Shown here in pieces: positions 54,009 to 63,616 of a DNA stretch of 64,000 nt (the stretch's first letter is position 1; every line of letters starts with the position of its first letter). The notes beneath the pieces were generated by a model. The model was not told where the DNA came from. It worked only from the letters and a program-made list of their open reading frames with translations, and did no database searches. A program made the position numbers and the translations under genes. This stretch comes from JALYNX01 sp963749415 (GTDB lineage: Bacteria; Actinomycetota; Acidimicrobiia; Spongiisociales; ZC4RG35), in NCBI GenBank assembly GCA_963749415.1, contig CAVVMG010000001.1, forward strand, positions 1,054,001 through 1,118,000. The letters run 5' to 3'.

Positions 54009-54890
54009 AGCGAAGGTGTCACAGGAGGACGGCTGACCGGTCTCGTATCCGGTCATGGTCCACTGCGCACGATCCTCGGCGGAACCGTGGGTCCAGGTCT
54101 CGGGGTTGATTTGGCCCGTGGCCTGACTCTGGATGCGATCATCGCCGACGGCGGCGGCGGCCTCGATGGCCTCCTGGATCTCCCCCGGGTCGAGTTCGAC
54201 GTTCTCACCGCTGCCTTGGGCCACTCGCAGGGTGCCCGCCCAGACACCAGCGAAGCAGTCTGCCTGCAGCTCCATGGCGACCGAGAGCTCATTCGCCTGG
54301 TCCGGGTTCTGTTGCTGCAGGCCACGAACCTCTTCGGCCACACCGAGCACGGTCTGGATGTGATGCCCGAACTCATGAGCCATCACATAGGCGGGTGCGA
54401 AGTCACCTTGTGCCCCGAAGTCGTCGCGGAGTTGTGTGAAGAAGTCGAAGTCGAGATAGATGTTCCCGTCGAGTGGGCAGTAGTGGGGCCCGACCGCTTC
54501 GTCTGCTCCGCCACACGCCGAGTTGGTGAACCCCTCGAAGAAAACCAACCCGGGGGCCTGGTAGTCCTCCCTGCCTGCTTCGGCGAATATCTCGGACCAC
54601 ATGAGGTCGAGATCGATATAGACCGTGTTCATGTACTCCCGCATCTCCGCGTAGGGATCTGTCGCAGGGTCGAGGGTGCCTTCGTTCGCGGGAGCGGACG
54701 GAGACAGAGCGCCGGTGAGATCTTCGAGTTGCTCGACGGAAGGCCCGCCACCGAGGAAGATCACTACCAGGGCGACGATGATCCCGACCACGCCGGCGCC
54801 GCCGCCAAGGGCCACGCCCCTTCTCGGCATGGTCTGACCGCGCCGGTCTTCGACGCCCTTGGCCTGGGCTTGTTTCTTGTACCTGACCAT
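54000..54890 (-). CDS. Neutral zinc metallopeptidase, YpfJ family
   Basis: 296 aa. A short cytoplasmic N-terminus with basic residues precedes a transmembrane helix (VVGIIVALVVIFLGG, about 34-48), and the catalytic domain has HEFGHH near residue 171 plus the downstream metal-ligand Glu in SVAMELQADCFAG near 200. Two cysteines in ACGGADEAVGPHYC may form a disulphide. It is presumably anchored with the domain outside. Substrate unknown. Confidence 0.92.
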   Translation of the reverse strand: MVRYKKQAQAKGVEDRRGQTMPRRGVALGGGAGVVGIIVALVVIFLGGGPSVEQLEDLTGALSPSAPANEGTLDPATDPYAEMREYMNTVYIDLDLMWSEIFAEAGREDYQAPGLVFFEGFTNSACGGADEAVGPHYCPLDGNIYLDFDFFTQLRDDFGAQGDFAPAYVMAHEFGHHIQTVLGVAEEVRGLQQQNPDQANELSVAMELQADCFAGVWAGTLRVAQGSGENVELDPGEIQEAIEAAAAVGDDRIQSQATGQINPETWTHGSAEDRAQWTMTGYETGQPSSCDTFASA

Positions 54891-54973
54891 GCTGGAGAAC
54901 TCCGATGAAACCTACCCCGGGCCGGGAACGCGGAACCACCTGATCCGGTTGAATGAGGCCAGGAGGTCACCAC

Positions 54974-55612
54974 ATGTTCGGATCGAGGAAAACAGATGTC
55001 CCGGAGGCGGCCCAGGCTCTGCCCGGGCGCGACGAGCCTGTGCCCGTGCCGACGGCGCATTTCGTCAACGGGAATCCGCTGACGCCACCGTTCCCTAAGG
55101 ACACCGAGCTCGCCGTGTTCGGCATGGGTTGCTTCTGGGGAGCGGAGCGACGGTTCTGGCAGATGCCGGGAGTGCACACCACCGCCGTCGGCTATGCCGG
55201 TGGCTTCACTCCGAACCCTTCATACGAGGAGGTGTGCACCGGGCGCACCGGGCATTCCGAGGTAGTGGCGGTCGTCTACCGACCCGCCGAGGTCTCCTAT
55301 GAGGACCTGTTGAGGGTGTTCTGGGAGACCCACGATCCGACCCAAGGGATGCGCCAGGGCAACGACATCGGTTCCCAATACCGTTCGGCCATTTACACAA
55401 CCACCGACGAGCAACTAGAGGTGGCGAAACGGTCGTTGGACAAGTACCAGGCCGAGTTGACCCCGCTCGGATTTGGGGACATCACAACCGAGATCGCTGC
55501 CCTCGGCGACTTCTACTACGCCGAGGACTATCACCAGCAGTATCTGGGGAAGAACCCGCATGGCTACGACTGCCATGCCAACACCGGCATCGCCTACCCG
55601 CTAGAGGCCTGA
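54974..55612 (+). CDS. msrA: Peptide-methionine (S)-S-oxide reductase
   Basis: 212 aa from ATG 54974, with AGGAGG upstream (7 bases spacing). The catalytic motif is GMGCFWGAERRFW near residue 51; GYAGGFTPNPSYEEVCTGRTGHSE follows (active-site loop, quoted as GYAGG and TGRTGHSE), then DPTQGMRQGNDIGSQYRS. The C-terminal Cys is in YDCHANTG. Together with msrB at 19564 both methionine sulfoxide stereoisomers can be repaired. It diverges from the peptidase gene. Confidence 0.96.
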   Translation: MFGSRKTDVPEAAQALPGRDEPVPVPTAHFVNGNPLTPPFPKDTELAVFGMGCFWGAERRFWQMPGVHTTAVGYAGGFTPNPSYEEVCTGRTGHSEVVAVVYRPAEVSYEDLLRVFWETHDPTQGMRQGNDIGSQYRSAIYTTTDEQLEVAKRSLDKYQAELTPLGFGDITTEIAALGDFYYAEDYHQQYLGKNPHGYDCHANTGIAYPLEA

Positions 55613-55625
55613 CGGGGAGTTTCGA

Positions 55626-57026
55626 TCAGCCGGATCGGCCGCCGCTGACGGCAAGCGACGCGGTGAGGGCCTCGTCGACGACCCTTTCCACCGACAGCTC
55701 CGGCTCGAGCTGCTTTTGCACGTCAGGAGTGACCCCGACACCTCCGAAGTCGAGCCCGCCGGGCGTCACCCATCGGGCGATCGTCAGCTTCAGGGCGCCG
55801 CCGTTGGCCAACCCGAATCGCTGCTGAACGGTGTTCTTTCCAAACGTGCTCTCACCCACGACGGTCGCCCGCCCTCTCTCCTGGAGCACGGCGGAGACGA
55901 CCTCCGAGGCCGAGGCGCTCCCCTTGTTGACAACGAACACCACCTCGAGGTCGGATGGGACGATCGGCTCGCCGGAGACCTCGTAGGAAGTGTTTGATTC
56001 CGGTCCTTCGGTGACAACCACGTCCCCATCGGCGAGAAATACCGATGCCACCTCGATAGCGGTGTCGAGTAGGCCCCCTGGGTTGTCGCGAAGGTCGACC
56101 ACCAACGACTCGACGCCTTGCCCCAGCAGGCGGGAGACCGCCTCTTCGAATTGTTCGTCCGCTCCGTCGGTGAACAGGTTGAGCCTCACATAGCCCGTTT
56201 CCCCGACGGTCTCGCTCTCCACCACCGGGATCACCACATCAGCCCTGGTAATGGTCACGGTGAGGCGCTCTTCGTGCCTCAGCACATCCAGTGCAACCTC
56301 GGTGCCGGCCGGGCCTCGGACTGTGGCGGTGACCTCGTCGACCGTCCACCCCGAGACGTCGCTGCCGTCGACCCCGACGATGACGTCGCCGGAGCGCAAG
56401 CCGGCCTGAGCCGCGGGGCTGTCGGTGATCGTGGAGATGATCGTCAGCCGACAGGTCTCCGAGACGATGGCGCATTGACCCGGTTCCTCGTCCGTGGCGT
56501 CTTCGGCGCCGACCAGGGCGCCGATCCCCTGGATCTCGCCGTCCTGTTCCTCGTCGAGCAGGTCGAGAGCATCCCGATCGAGATACACCGAGTTGGGGTC
56601 GAGTGCGTACTTGGCTACTCCGGCGACCATGGCCTCGGCCGCCTCAGTGGCACTGTCTGCCTCGTCGAGTGCCAGCCGGCACGTTGCGTCGAACTCATCC
56701 GTCGGGGCGGCACACACCAGATCACCTTGGTTCCCTGCGCCGTCGAGGTCGGACACGCCCCGGGCTGCGGCTTCAGCGAGCTCGGAGTCGGACACCTGGT
56801 CGACATAGTTGCGTTGGATCAGGTCGTAGGCCTGGCAGACGATCTCGATGTCGTCTACCGGGGAGTCGCAACCCGAGATTTGCAGGTCACGTTCAGCCTC
56901 GGAGGAGGGCCTGGGCGCGGCTGCGATCTCGGGGGAGTCGATGCTTGCGTCCCGCGCTCCGCTGCAGGCGGCGAAAACCAGGGCGAAGGCGGCAGCGATG
57001 CCGAGCCGCTTGGCCCATCGATTCAT
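55626..57026 (-). CDS. S41-family C-terminal processing protease, lipoprotein (first of tandem pair)
   Basis: 466 aa from ATG 57026. A signal peptide with FAACSG likely lipobox precedes a ~150-residue N-terminal domain, a PDZ domain (GLRSGDVIVGVDGSDVSGWTV near residue 230) and the S41 protease domain: VVDLRDNPGGLLDTA, catalytic Ser in NKGSASASEVVSA near 378 and Lys in STFGKNTVQQ near 406. It overlaps the second protease gene upstream (ATGA), so the pair is co-translated. Confidence 0.92.
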   Translation of the reverse strand: MNRWAKRLGIAAAFALVFAACSGARDASIDSPEIAAAPRPSSEAERDLQISGCDSPVDDIEIVCQAYDLIQRNYVDQVSDSELAEAAARGVSDLDGAGNQGDLVCAAPTDEFDATCRLALDEADSATEAAEAMVAGVAKYALDPNSVYLDRDALDLLDEEQDGEIQGIGALVGAEDATDEEPGQCAIVSETCRLTIISTITDSPAAQAGLRSGDVIVGVDGSDVSGWTVDEVTATVRGPAGTEVALDVLRHEERLTVTITRADVVIPVVESETVGETGYVRLNLFTDGADEQFEEAVSRLLGQGVESLVVDLRDNPGGLLDTAIEVASVFLADGDVVVTEGPESNTSYEVSGEPIVPSDLEVVFVVNKGSASASEVVSAVLQERGRATVVGESTFGKNTVQQRFGLANGGALKLTIARWVTPGGLDFGGVGVTPDVQKQLEPELSVERVVDEALTASLAVSGGRSG

Positions 57027-58417
57027 CGTGCCACCTCGAGAGCCTGCTCGACCACCTGATCGGGGGTCAGGCTCGCCGAGAGCGTGAGAGGATGGTCCGG
57101 GATGATCCCACCGTCGGAAACCGAGTCCCCGGATGGGCTCGTCCAATGGGCGACGGCCACGTAGAGCTCTCCACCGTTGCGAAGGGTGAAGGGTATCTGC
57201 ACTGCATCCTTACCGAAGGTGGGTTGTCCCACGATCACGGCGCCCAGGCGGTCTCGTAGTGCGGCAGCGGTGATCTCCGCCGCCGATGCCGTCCCCTCGT
57301 TGACCACCACGATCACATCCAATCCCGTTGCCACTCCGTCTCCCACCGACATGAGAGGCGCGTCACCGTCTGGGGCGGTGGTCTGGGCGAGCACACCATC
57401 GTCGATGAACTCCGACATGACGAGGATCGAGACGTCGACAAAGCCTCCCGGGTTGTCTCGCAGGTCCACCACCAGGGTGTCGATCCCACCATCGAGGAGA
57501 TCCAGCAGGCCGTCCCGCACCAGATCGGCGATGTCCTCTTCGAAGTCCGGGATCCGGATCCAACCCACTCCGTCCCGTGGGATGGCGACCTCGACGGTCG
57601 GCACCACCAGCGCCGCCCTCGTCATCGAGACGTCCTGGGCGCTTCCCCCACGATCGATTGTGACTTCAACGGTTCCGGTCTCATCGCCCGCCAGTCGGCC
57701 TGCAGCTTCGACGAAGCCGAGCCCGTCCACGGGCTCACCATCGATCGCGGTGATCACATCTCCAGCGGCCAGCCCGGCCGCCGCTGCCGGGTTGTCCTCG
57801 ACGACGAACACGATGCGGAGCGGGCAGGAAGCCGTGACCCGGACGCATCGGGAGCCGACCGCGTCGGTGGCGTCGAGGAGAACTCCGATCCCGCCGACCA
57901 CCCCGTTGGCCCTGAAGGAGCCGACCTGGTCGGGCGGCACGTAATACGAGAAGGGGTCGAGCGCCAGGTCGATCATCGAGGTCACTGCCGCCCCGATGAC
58001 CGGGGCCAGCGGAACCGACGCTGCGCCGACCCTGGCTCCGAGCAGATCGCACATCGGGGTAAAGGCCGCGTCCGGAATCGCGCAGATCAGTGCCCGGGGC
58101 GGGGGCTCGGTCGTCTCGGTCTCGAATCCCTCGATCCCGACGATCGCCGCCTCGGCGAGACTCACGGCGTCGAAGGGCCGGTCGACGTGCCACTCCTGGA
58201 TCAGCTCATATGACTCACAAAGGGGGGAAAAGGGCACGGACGGCGCCGAGCAGTCCTGAATCTCGACAGGAAGGGCGACCGTGGTCGATGTCGTTGTGGC
58301 TCTCGTTGTTGAGGCCTCCGGGCGAACGGTGGTGGTGGTCGACGTGGCAACTGACGGCGAGGAACAGGCTGCGAGCAAGAGGGCCACGGCGACGATCGGC
58401 TTCAGCATCCCGATCAT
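57023..58417 (-). CDS. S41-family C-terminal processing protease, lipoprotein (second of tandem pair)
   Basis: 464 aa from ATG 58417 (ATG 58408 and TTG 58426 possible). Lipobox LLLAACSS is followed by a Thr/Ser-rich linker, a PDZ domain (GLAAGDVITAIDGEPVDGLG) and S41 domain: VVDLRDNPGGFVD, Ser in NEGTASAAEITAA and Lys in PTFGKDAVQIP. It shares domain order with its neighbour, pointing to a duplication. Probably both sit at the outer face of the membrane. Confidence 0.92.
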   Translation of the reverse strand: MIGMLKPIVAVALLLAACSSPSVATSTTTTVRPEASTTRATTTSTTVALPVEIQDCSAPSVPFSPLCESYELIQEWHVDRPFDAVSLAEAAIVGIEGFETETTEPPPRALICAIPDAAFTPMCDLLGARVGAASVPLAPVIGAAVTSMIDLALDPFSYYVPPDQVGSFRANGVVGGIGVLLDATDAVGSRCVRVTASCPLRIVFVVEDNPAAAAGLAAGDVITAIDGEPVDGLGFVEAAGRLAGDETGTVEVTIDRGGSAQDVSMTRAALVVPTVEVAIPRDGVGWIRIPDFEEDIADLVRDGLLDLLDGGIDTLVVDLRDNPGGFVDVSILVMSEFIDDGVLAQTTAPDGDAPLMSVGDGVATGLDVIVVVNEGTASAAEITAAALRDRLGAVIVGQPTFGKDAVQIPFTLRNGGELYVAVAHWTSPSGDSVSDGGIIPDHPLTLSASLTPDQVVEQALEVAR

Positions 58418-58450
58418 TATCGGCAACCGAGGCCGGTTACCGTCGCAGTT

Positions 58451-59521
58451 GTGAGCCTGCGTTTCTCACTCCGGCAACCCGGTTCGGAACCGGTCGTCCT
58501 TGATGTCGCCGGAGAGAGCTGGGCGGAGCCCGAGGGGCACCCCGAAGAGCACATCGGGCAGGAGTTGTGGGCCCTCCCCGGCCTGGTCGATGCTCATGCT
58601 CACTTCGCCGCGGCCGAGGGTGCCAGTTGGGTTTCGGCGGGCGTCGACGGTGCAGCACACAACGCGAGGCGCGCGCTGGAGGCCGGAGTGATGCTCGCCC
58701 TCGACAAGGGATGGAGCGATCTGACAGTGATCGAGATGTTGGCGCTGGTCGCTCCTGGCGATCGCCCCGATGTCGATGCCGCTGGGGTGGTCCTGGCAGT
58801 CGACGGGGGGTATCTGAGGGAATTCGCCAACGAGATCGACCCCGCGGATATCGCGAATGCGGTCGCTCTTGCGTCGAAGGAAGGCAATGGCTGGGTGAAG
58901 TTGATCGGCGACTGGCCTCGACAGGGCCTGGGGCCGGTTGCCAACTTCAGCGAAGAGGAATTGGCGACCGCGGTCGAAGTCGCCCACGGCCTGGGGGCCA
59001 GGGTGGCGATCCACACCATGGCCCGTGAAGTCCCCTCGTGGGCGGTGCATGCCGGAGTCCAATCCATCGAGCATGGCTTGTTCCTGAGCTCGTCGGATCT
59101 GGCCTTGCTGGGGGAGCGGGGCGGGACGTGGGTCCCGACGGCGCTCCAGGTCGATGCGGTGATAGCCCAACTGGGCGCCGAGTCCTCGGGCGGGCGGCTG
59201 TTGCAGGAAGGCCTCGAGAACATGACCAGCCTTCTCCAAGTCGCCGTCGAAGCGGGGGTCCACGTTCTCACCGGCACCGATCTCGCGGTCGGGCCTCGTC
59301 GGGTCGCCGAAGAAGCGGTTCGGCTCTGGGAGCTGGGCCTTCCATCGCCGAAGGTGGTCGCGGCTGTCTCGAACGCCGGGTTGGCCGCCAACGACCGGGT
59401 GTCGTCATTCGAGCCCGGCGCAAATGCCAACGCGGTCTTCTTCGACTCCGACCCGCTCTCAGATCCGAGGATTCTGCTCGATCCCATCCATGTCGTCCGG
59501 CTGGGCCGGGTGATCAGATGA
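58451..59521 (+). CDS. Amidohydrolase family protein
   Basis: 356 aa from GTG 58451. The metal ligands of the amidohydrolase superfamily appear in order: DAHAHF near residue 49, KLIGDW near 152, AIHTM near 187, IEHGL near 206 and TGTDLA near 277. This is the type of metal-dependent hydrolases acting on amides or imides (for example imidazolonepropionase-like enzymes). The exact substrate is not evident. It overlaps the maf gene by 4 bases. Confidence 0.85.
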   Translation: MSLRFSLRQPGSEPVVLDVAGESWAEPEGHPEEHIGQELWALPGLVDAHAHFAAAEGASWVSAGVDGAAHNARRALEAGVMLALDKGWSDLTVIEMLALVAPGDRPDVDAAGVVLAVDGGYLREFANEIDPADIANAVALASKEGNGWVKLIGDWPRQGLGPVANFSEEELATAVEVAHGLGARVAIHTMAREVPSWAVHAGVQSIEHGLFLSSSDLALLGERGGTWVPTALQVDAVIAQLGAESSGGRLLQEGLENMTSLLQVAVEAGVHVLTGTDLAVGPRRVAEEAVRLWELGLPSPKVVAAVSNAGLAANDRVSSFEPGANANAVFFDSDPLSDPRILLDPIHVVRLGRVIR

Positions 59522-60111
59522 GACTGGTGCTGGCATCGGGCTCGCCCCGCCGCCGGCAGATGCTGGCCACACTCGGGCTCGAGTTCGATGTCATCCCTTC
59601 GAACGTGGACGAGACCCGTCGCCCGGACGAGCCGCCGGCGATCTATGTCGACCGGGTCGCTCGGGCCAAGGCTGAAGCGGTCGCTGACGATGGCCTTGTG
59701 GTCATCGCGGCCGACACAGCAGTGGTCTTCGACGGCAAGTTGTTTGGCAAACCGGCACACCCAGAGGAAGCCCGCGCCATGCTTCGCCGGCTCCAAGGCG
59801 AATCCCACGAGGTTTTCACGGCCCTGGCTGTCGCGACCCGGGACGGAACCACGGCAGTCACCTCGATCGTTGATGTCACCGAGGTAGAGATGCTTCCGAT
59901 GACCGAAGACGAGATCGCGGACTACGTGGCGAGTGGAGAGCCCATGGACAAAGCGGGCGCCTATGCCTTGCAGGGCTGGGGCGGGCTCTACGTGAAGAGG
60001 GTGATCGGGAGCCCGTTCACTGTCGTTGGACTTCCCATTCACCTCCTGGAGCGACTCATCAGCTCGACCGGAGCTCGCCTGTCCCAGTTCCGCTCGCGGG
60101 GGGGTGGTTAG
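59518..60111 (+). CDS. maf: Maf-family nucleoside triphosphate pyrophosphatase
   Basis: 197 aa. The start MRLVLASGSPRRRQML is the defining motif of Maf, and ADTAVVFDGKLFGKP near residue 64 carries the catalytic Asp; SGEPMDKAGAYALQG near 139 completes the active site. Maf hydrolyses noncanonical dTTP/UTP or m7GTP-like nucleotides, limiting their incorporation. It overlaps the amidohydrolase gene (ATGA). Confidence 0.93.
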   Translation: MRLVLASGSPRRRQMLATLGLEFDVIPSNVDETRRPDEPPAIYVDRVARAKAEAVADDGLVVIAADTAVVFDGKLFGKPAHPEEARAMLRRLQGESHEVFTALAVATRDGTTAVTSIVDVTEVEMLPMTEDEIADYVASGEPMDKAGAYALQGWGGLYVKRVIGSPFTVVGLPIHLLERLISSTGARLSQFRSRGGG

Positions 60112-60121
60112 GTTGACCGCC

Positions 60122-61105
60122 ATGCGTGGTTGGGCCATCGCCGGGGGCGTCGCACTCGTGGTCCTGGTGATCATCCTCTTCGCCGTGTGCAGTGACGAGG
60201 AGCCCGAGACCAGCACCACCACCTCCGAGGTCTCGTCCACCACGGTCCCCGACGTCACGACTACCTCCCCAGGGGCCACCACAACATCCATCGCGGAGGA
60301 AACCACGACCAGTGTTGCCCAGACCACGACCACCGTCGACGACGGGCTGCTCGAAGGGAACTGGGCGACGGATCCACTCGTAGCCGCCAGCTTCGGGGCC
60401 CTCGGGTGGTGGGACGGCGCGGGATGGGTACAGGCCACCGAAGCAACTCCACTCCCGGTGGCCGGTGGCGAGGACTACCAGGTCGCCCTCTTCGGGGTGG
60501 AGGCGACAACCACTGGAGGGGCCGAGGAGCTGGTATGTGACCCGTTGCTCAACCCCGGAGTCGTGCTCGAAGACCCGGAGCTGTTGGGAGGGGACGGCGA
60601 ACCGTACGGGGTCGCGATCTCGGCGCCCTGGACACTGACCCCCCATCTGGTCGAGCCAGCGGTCGACGATGGGACCTATGCCGCGGTGGCCGCGGGCTTG
60701 CTGGCGGAACGCGGGTTGACTGTCGAAGACCCCGTGATCAAACAGGTTTTCAGAACAGACCTGGAAGGTGACGGGGTGAACGAGGTGATCGTGGTCGCCG
60801 AAGATGTTCCACCGAGCCTCATCGGAGAGCCCGGCGACTACTCGATCGCCTTCATGCAACGAGCTATCGACGCCGACATCACCACCATCGTGTTTGGCGA
60901 GTCCGTACTGCTCGAGACCGAGGAGGGCGAGACCCCATTCATCCTCTCCTTCGCGGTTGCCGCGGTCGCCGATTTGAACGGGGACGCGCGGATGGAGATC
61001 GTCCTCGATTCCACGTACTACGAGGGGAGTGCAGTGGAGATCTGGGAGTACGTCGGCGACGACCTCGGCCTGCAACAGCAGATCGGATCCGGGTGCGGGG
61101 TCTGA
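60122..61105 (+). CDS. Secreted or membrane-anchored protein with Thr-rich linker, function unknown
   Basis: 327 aa from ATG 60122. A hydrophobic N-terminus (VALVVLVIILFAVCSDEEPE) may anchor it or act as a lipobox-like signal (AVC is not canonical), followed by a Thr/Ser-rich segment of ~60 residues. The C-terminal region contains DLEGDGVNEVIVVAED and DLNGDARMEIVLDS, two calcium-binding-like (FG-GAP/VCBS type) motifs. No known family. It overlaps the thioesterase gene by one base. Confidence 0.65.
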   Translation: MRGWAIAGGVALVVLVIILFAVCSDEEPETSTTTSEVSSTTVPDVTTTSPGATTTSIAEETTTSVAQTTTTVDDGLLEGNWATDPLVAASFGALGWWDGAGWVQATEATPLPVAGGEDYQVALFGVEATTTGGAEELVCDPLLNPGVVLEDPELLGGDGEPYGVAISAPWTLTPHLVEPAVDDGTYAAVAAGLLAERGLTVEDPVIKQVFRTDLEGDGVNEVIVVAEDVPPSLIGEPGDYSIAFMQRAIDADITTIVFGESVLLETEEGETPFILSFAVAAVADLNGDARMEIVLDSTYYEGSAVEIWEYVGDDLGLQQQIGSGCGV

Positions 61106-61518
61106 TGGAGAACCCGTTCACCGACCGCCCCACCTATGTCGCCCACACCGGGATCGAGCTGACCGACGCCTCCGCTGATATTGCCAAGGGCAGGATCGAG
61201 ATCAACGAGAACCATCATCAGCCATACGGCGTGGTCCATGGCGGGGTCTACTGCACCCTGATCGAGACGCTGGCGTCCACCGGCGCCGCCCTGTGGGCGA
61301 TGGAGAACGGGATGGCGGGGGCGGTCGGGGTGAGCAATCAGACCGACTTCATTCGGGCCACGGCCGACGGGGCGCTCCTCGGGGAGGCCACGCCGATCCA
61401 CCGGGGTCGTACCCAGCAGCTGTGGCAGGTCACGGTGACCCGAGAGGGAGACGGCAAGTTGGCGGCGCGGGGCCAGGTCCGGCTCCAGAATGTGAGCACC
61501 ACGGATGTAGCCCGGTAG
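61105..61518 (+). CDS. PaaI-family (hotdog) thioesterase
   Basis: 137 aa from ATG 61105, which overlaps the previous stop by one base. The hotdog core is seen in NHHQPYGVVHGGVYCTLIETLAS near residue 35 (HGG motif, Asp/Glu region) and AVGVSNQTDFIRATADG near 72. It hydrolyses acyl-CoA or aryl-CoA; the substrate is unknown. Length is normal for the family. Likely in the same unit as the maf-lipoprotein genes. Confidence 0.88.
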   Translation: MENPFTDRPTYVAHTGIELTDASADIAKGRIEINENHHQPYGVVHGGVYCTLIETLASTGAALWAMENGMAGAVGVSNQTDFIRATADGALLGEATPIHRGRTQQLWQVTVTREGDGKLAARGQVRLQNVSTTDVAR

Positions 61519-61548
61519 GAAGGGCCGCGTCCTTAGCCTGGTCCCGAC

Positions 61549-62661
61549 ATGCTCCATATCGGTCCACTCCAAGTCGATCCACCCGTTGTACTCGCCCCGA
61601 TGGCGGGCGTGACCAACGCCCCGTTCCGCAGACTGTGCCGGGAATTCGGAGCGGGGCTGTATGTGTCGGAGATGATCGGCGCCCGTGGCCTGGTCGAGAG
61701 AAATGAGAAATCGTTGGCGCTCGCCGCCTTCGACCCCGACGAGAGCCCTCGTTCCATCCAGCTCTACGGCACCGACCCGGGCACTCTGGGCGCCGCGGTC
61801 GCCTACTTGGTGGAAGTGGAGCGAGTCGACCACATCGACATGAACTTCGGCTGTCCGATGGGAAAGGTCACCCGTCACGGTGGCGGGGCAGCACTTCCCT
61901 GGAAGCGGGACCTGTTCCGGTCGATCGTGCGCGCCGCAGTGGCCAATGCCGGGTCGGTCCCGGTCACTGTCAAGTTCCGCAAGGGCATCGATGACCAGCA
62001 TCTCACCTACCTGGAGGCCGGGCTCACCGCGGAGGACGAGGGAGCCGCGGCGGTCGCCCTTCATGCCAGAACGGCACGTCAGCTCTACTCGGGCCGTGCC
62101 GACTGGAACGCAATCCGGGCGCTGAAGGCCGCCGTCACCACCATCCCGGTCCTGGGCAACGGTGACATCTGGGTCGCCGAGGACGCGGTGGCGATGATGT
62201 CGAGCACCGGGTGCGATGGGGTGATCGTGGGCCGGGGTTGTCTGGGCCGCCCGTGGTTGTTCCGCGATCTCGCCGATGTGATGAGCGGCCGCACCCCGCA
62301 GCCGGCTCCGGCGCTCGGGGTGGTGGCTTCGATCATGATTGCCCACGCCCAATTGCTCGCCGACAAATTCGGCGAGGAGATTGGGATCAGCCTGTTCAGG
62401 AAGCATGCCGCCTGGTATCTGAAGGGATTCCCGGTGGGCCCCCAGCTCCGCGACGGCTTCGCCAGAGTTGCGTCGCTCGACGAGTTGGTGGCACTGACCT
62501 TCGCCCTCGATCCGGACACTCCATTTCCCGAAGGGGCCGACCGCATGGTGCGCGGACATTCCGCCGGGCCGAGGCCGGTGCGCCTGCCGCATGGCTTTCT
62601 CGAGCACCGTGACGGCCTCATGGTTGGCCGCGCCGCCGAAGAGGTGATCAGCGGAGGCTGA
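61549..62661 (+). CDS. dusB: tRNA-dihydrouridine synthase, DusB-like
   Basis: 370 aa. The FMN barrel starts with APMAGVTNAPFRRLCREFG near residue 16 and the catalytic Cys is in DMNFGCPMGKVTRHGGGAAL near 101 (given as FGCPMGKV). VKFRKGIDD near 141, and GCDGVIVGRGCLGRPWLF near 221 are standard. It reduces uridines in the D-loop of tRNA. A C-terminal extension of ~50 residues follows the barrel. Ends 3 bases before the convergent hut gene. Confidence 0.93.
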   Translation: MLHIGPLQVDPPVVLAPMAGVTNAPFRRLCREFGAGLYVSEMIGARGLVERNEKSLALAAFDPDESPRSIQLYGTDPGTLGAAVAYLVEVERVDHIDMNFGCPMGKVTRHGGGAALPWKRDLFRSIVRAAVANAGSVPVTVKFRKGIDDQHLTYLEAGLTAEDEGAAAVALHARTARQLYSGRADWNAIRALKAAVTTIPVLGNGDIWVAEDAVAMMSSTGCDGVIVGRGCLGRPWLFRDLADVMSGRTPQPAPALGVVASIMIAHAQLLADKFGEEIGISLFRKHAAWYLKGFPVGPQLRDGFARVASLDELVALTFALDPDTPFPEGADRMVRGHSAGPRPVRLPHGFLEHRDGLMVGRAAEEVISGG

Positions 62662-62664
62662 TGC

Positions 62665-63564
62665 TCATCGTTCGGCGTACCCGGCCACCGCGGCCAGGAA
62701 GAGATGGGCCATCACGTCCAGGGTGACACCACCGGGGTCGGCCTCGGCATCGACCTCGACGAAGTCGACCCATTTCACCATTGGATGGCGGGCGGTGCTC
62801 CTGACACCCTCGGCAAGGTCTCGTGGCGTCATCCCCCCCGGCCTCGACCCGGGGCAAGCGGGAGCGAAAGCGCTGTCCAGCACATCGACATCGACATCGA
62901 CATAGATGGCATCGCAACGTTCGGCGAGGCGGTCCAGGGCGCTGGAGACGACGGCGGTGATCCCCGATCGCTCGATGTCTGCGATCGTCACCACACCGAT
63001 CCCGCTCTCGTCGCAGTAGGAGCGGTACTGGGATGAGTTGGCGAAGCTGTGGATCCCGATCTGGGTCACGTTCTCCCCGGGGAGGCCGTCCTCATCGACC
63101 AGGCCCCTGATCGGATTGCCGTTGGTCGGGCCCAAATCGAGGGTGCGAACGTCGTGATGGGCGTCGAAGGTGAGAACCCCCACCCTGCTGAGATTGGAAG
63201 CGGCCGAGCGTACGAGTGGCCTGGTGATGGCATTGTCCCCGCCGAGGAAGATCGTGAGGTCGACGGGCGGGAGACCCTCGGCCAACTCCTGGATCAGGTC
63301 GATCAGCCGGTGCCGGTCGGCCTCCGATACCGGCCAGTTCCCCAGATCACGAACCGCGATCTGCCCGAAGTCGACGCCCCACTCTCCGTGGAACGTGGAG
63401 AAGCGGGCCAGGCGGTCCCGCATCGCCAGTGGCGCCAGATCCGCTCGGCTCGGGGACAACGAGGCTTGAGATGAGGGCACACCGACGACCGCGATGTCCG
63501 GGTCCGGATGGTCTTGGGCCAGCCATACGTCGGCACGCGGCCAATAAGGGTCGGAGATGGGCAT
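62665..63564 (-). CDS. hutG: Arginase-family hydrolase, probable formimidoylglutamase
   Basis: 299 aa. The binuclear manganese motifs are FLGGDNAITRP near residue 106, TFDAHHDVRT near 131 and YVDVDVDVLDSAFAP near 220 (metal Asp residues). The family also includes agmatinase and arginase; the neighbour hutU (52 bases upstream on the same strand) makes formimidoylglutamase of histidine breakdown the likely role. Substrate identification is therefore by context. Confidence 0.8.
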   Translation of the reverse strand: MPISDPYWPRADVWLAQDHPDPDIAVVGVPSSQASLSPSRADLAPLAMRDRLARFSTFHGEWGVDFGQIAVRDLGNWPVSEADRHRLIDLIQELAEGLPPVDLTIFLGGDNAITRPLVRSAASNLSRVGVLTFDAHHDVRTLDLGPTNGNPIRGLVDEDGLPGENVTQIGIHSFANSSQYRSYCDESGIGVVTIADIERSGITAVVSSALDRLAERCDAIYVDVDVDVLDSAFAPACPGSRPGGMTPRDLAEGVRSTARHPMVKWVDFVEVDAEADPGGVTLDVMAHLFLAAVAGYAER

Positions 63565-63616
63565 CGCGGGTCAGGGTAAACCCGGGTCGGGCTCTTTCCG
63601 CAGTCGGGGTCAGGGG

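Noticed and set aside
63303..63616. Continuation of the hutU open frame into hutG
   Set aside because: It arises from the frameshift; the peptide loses all similarity after GYEK and overlaps the hutG coding frame.
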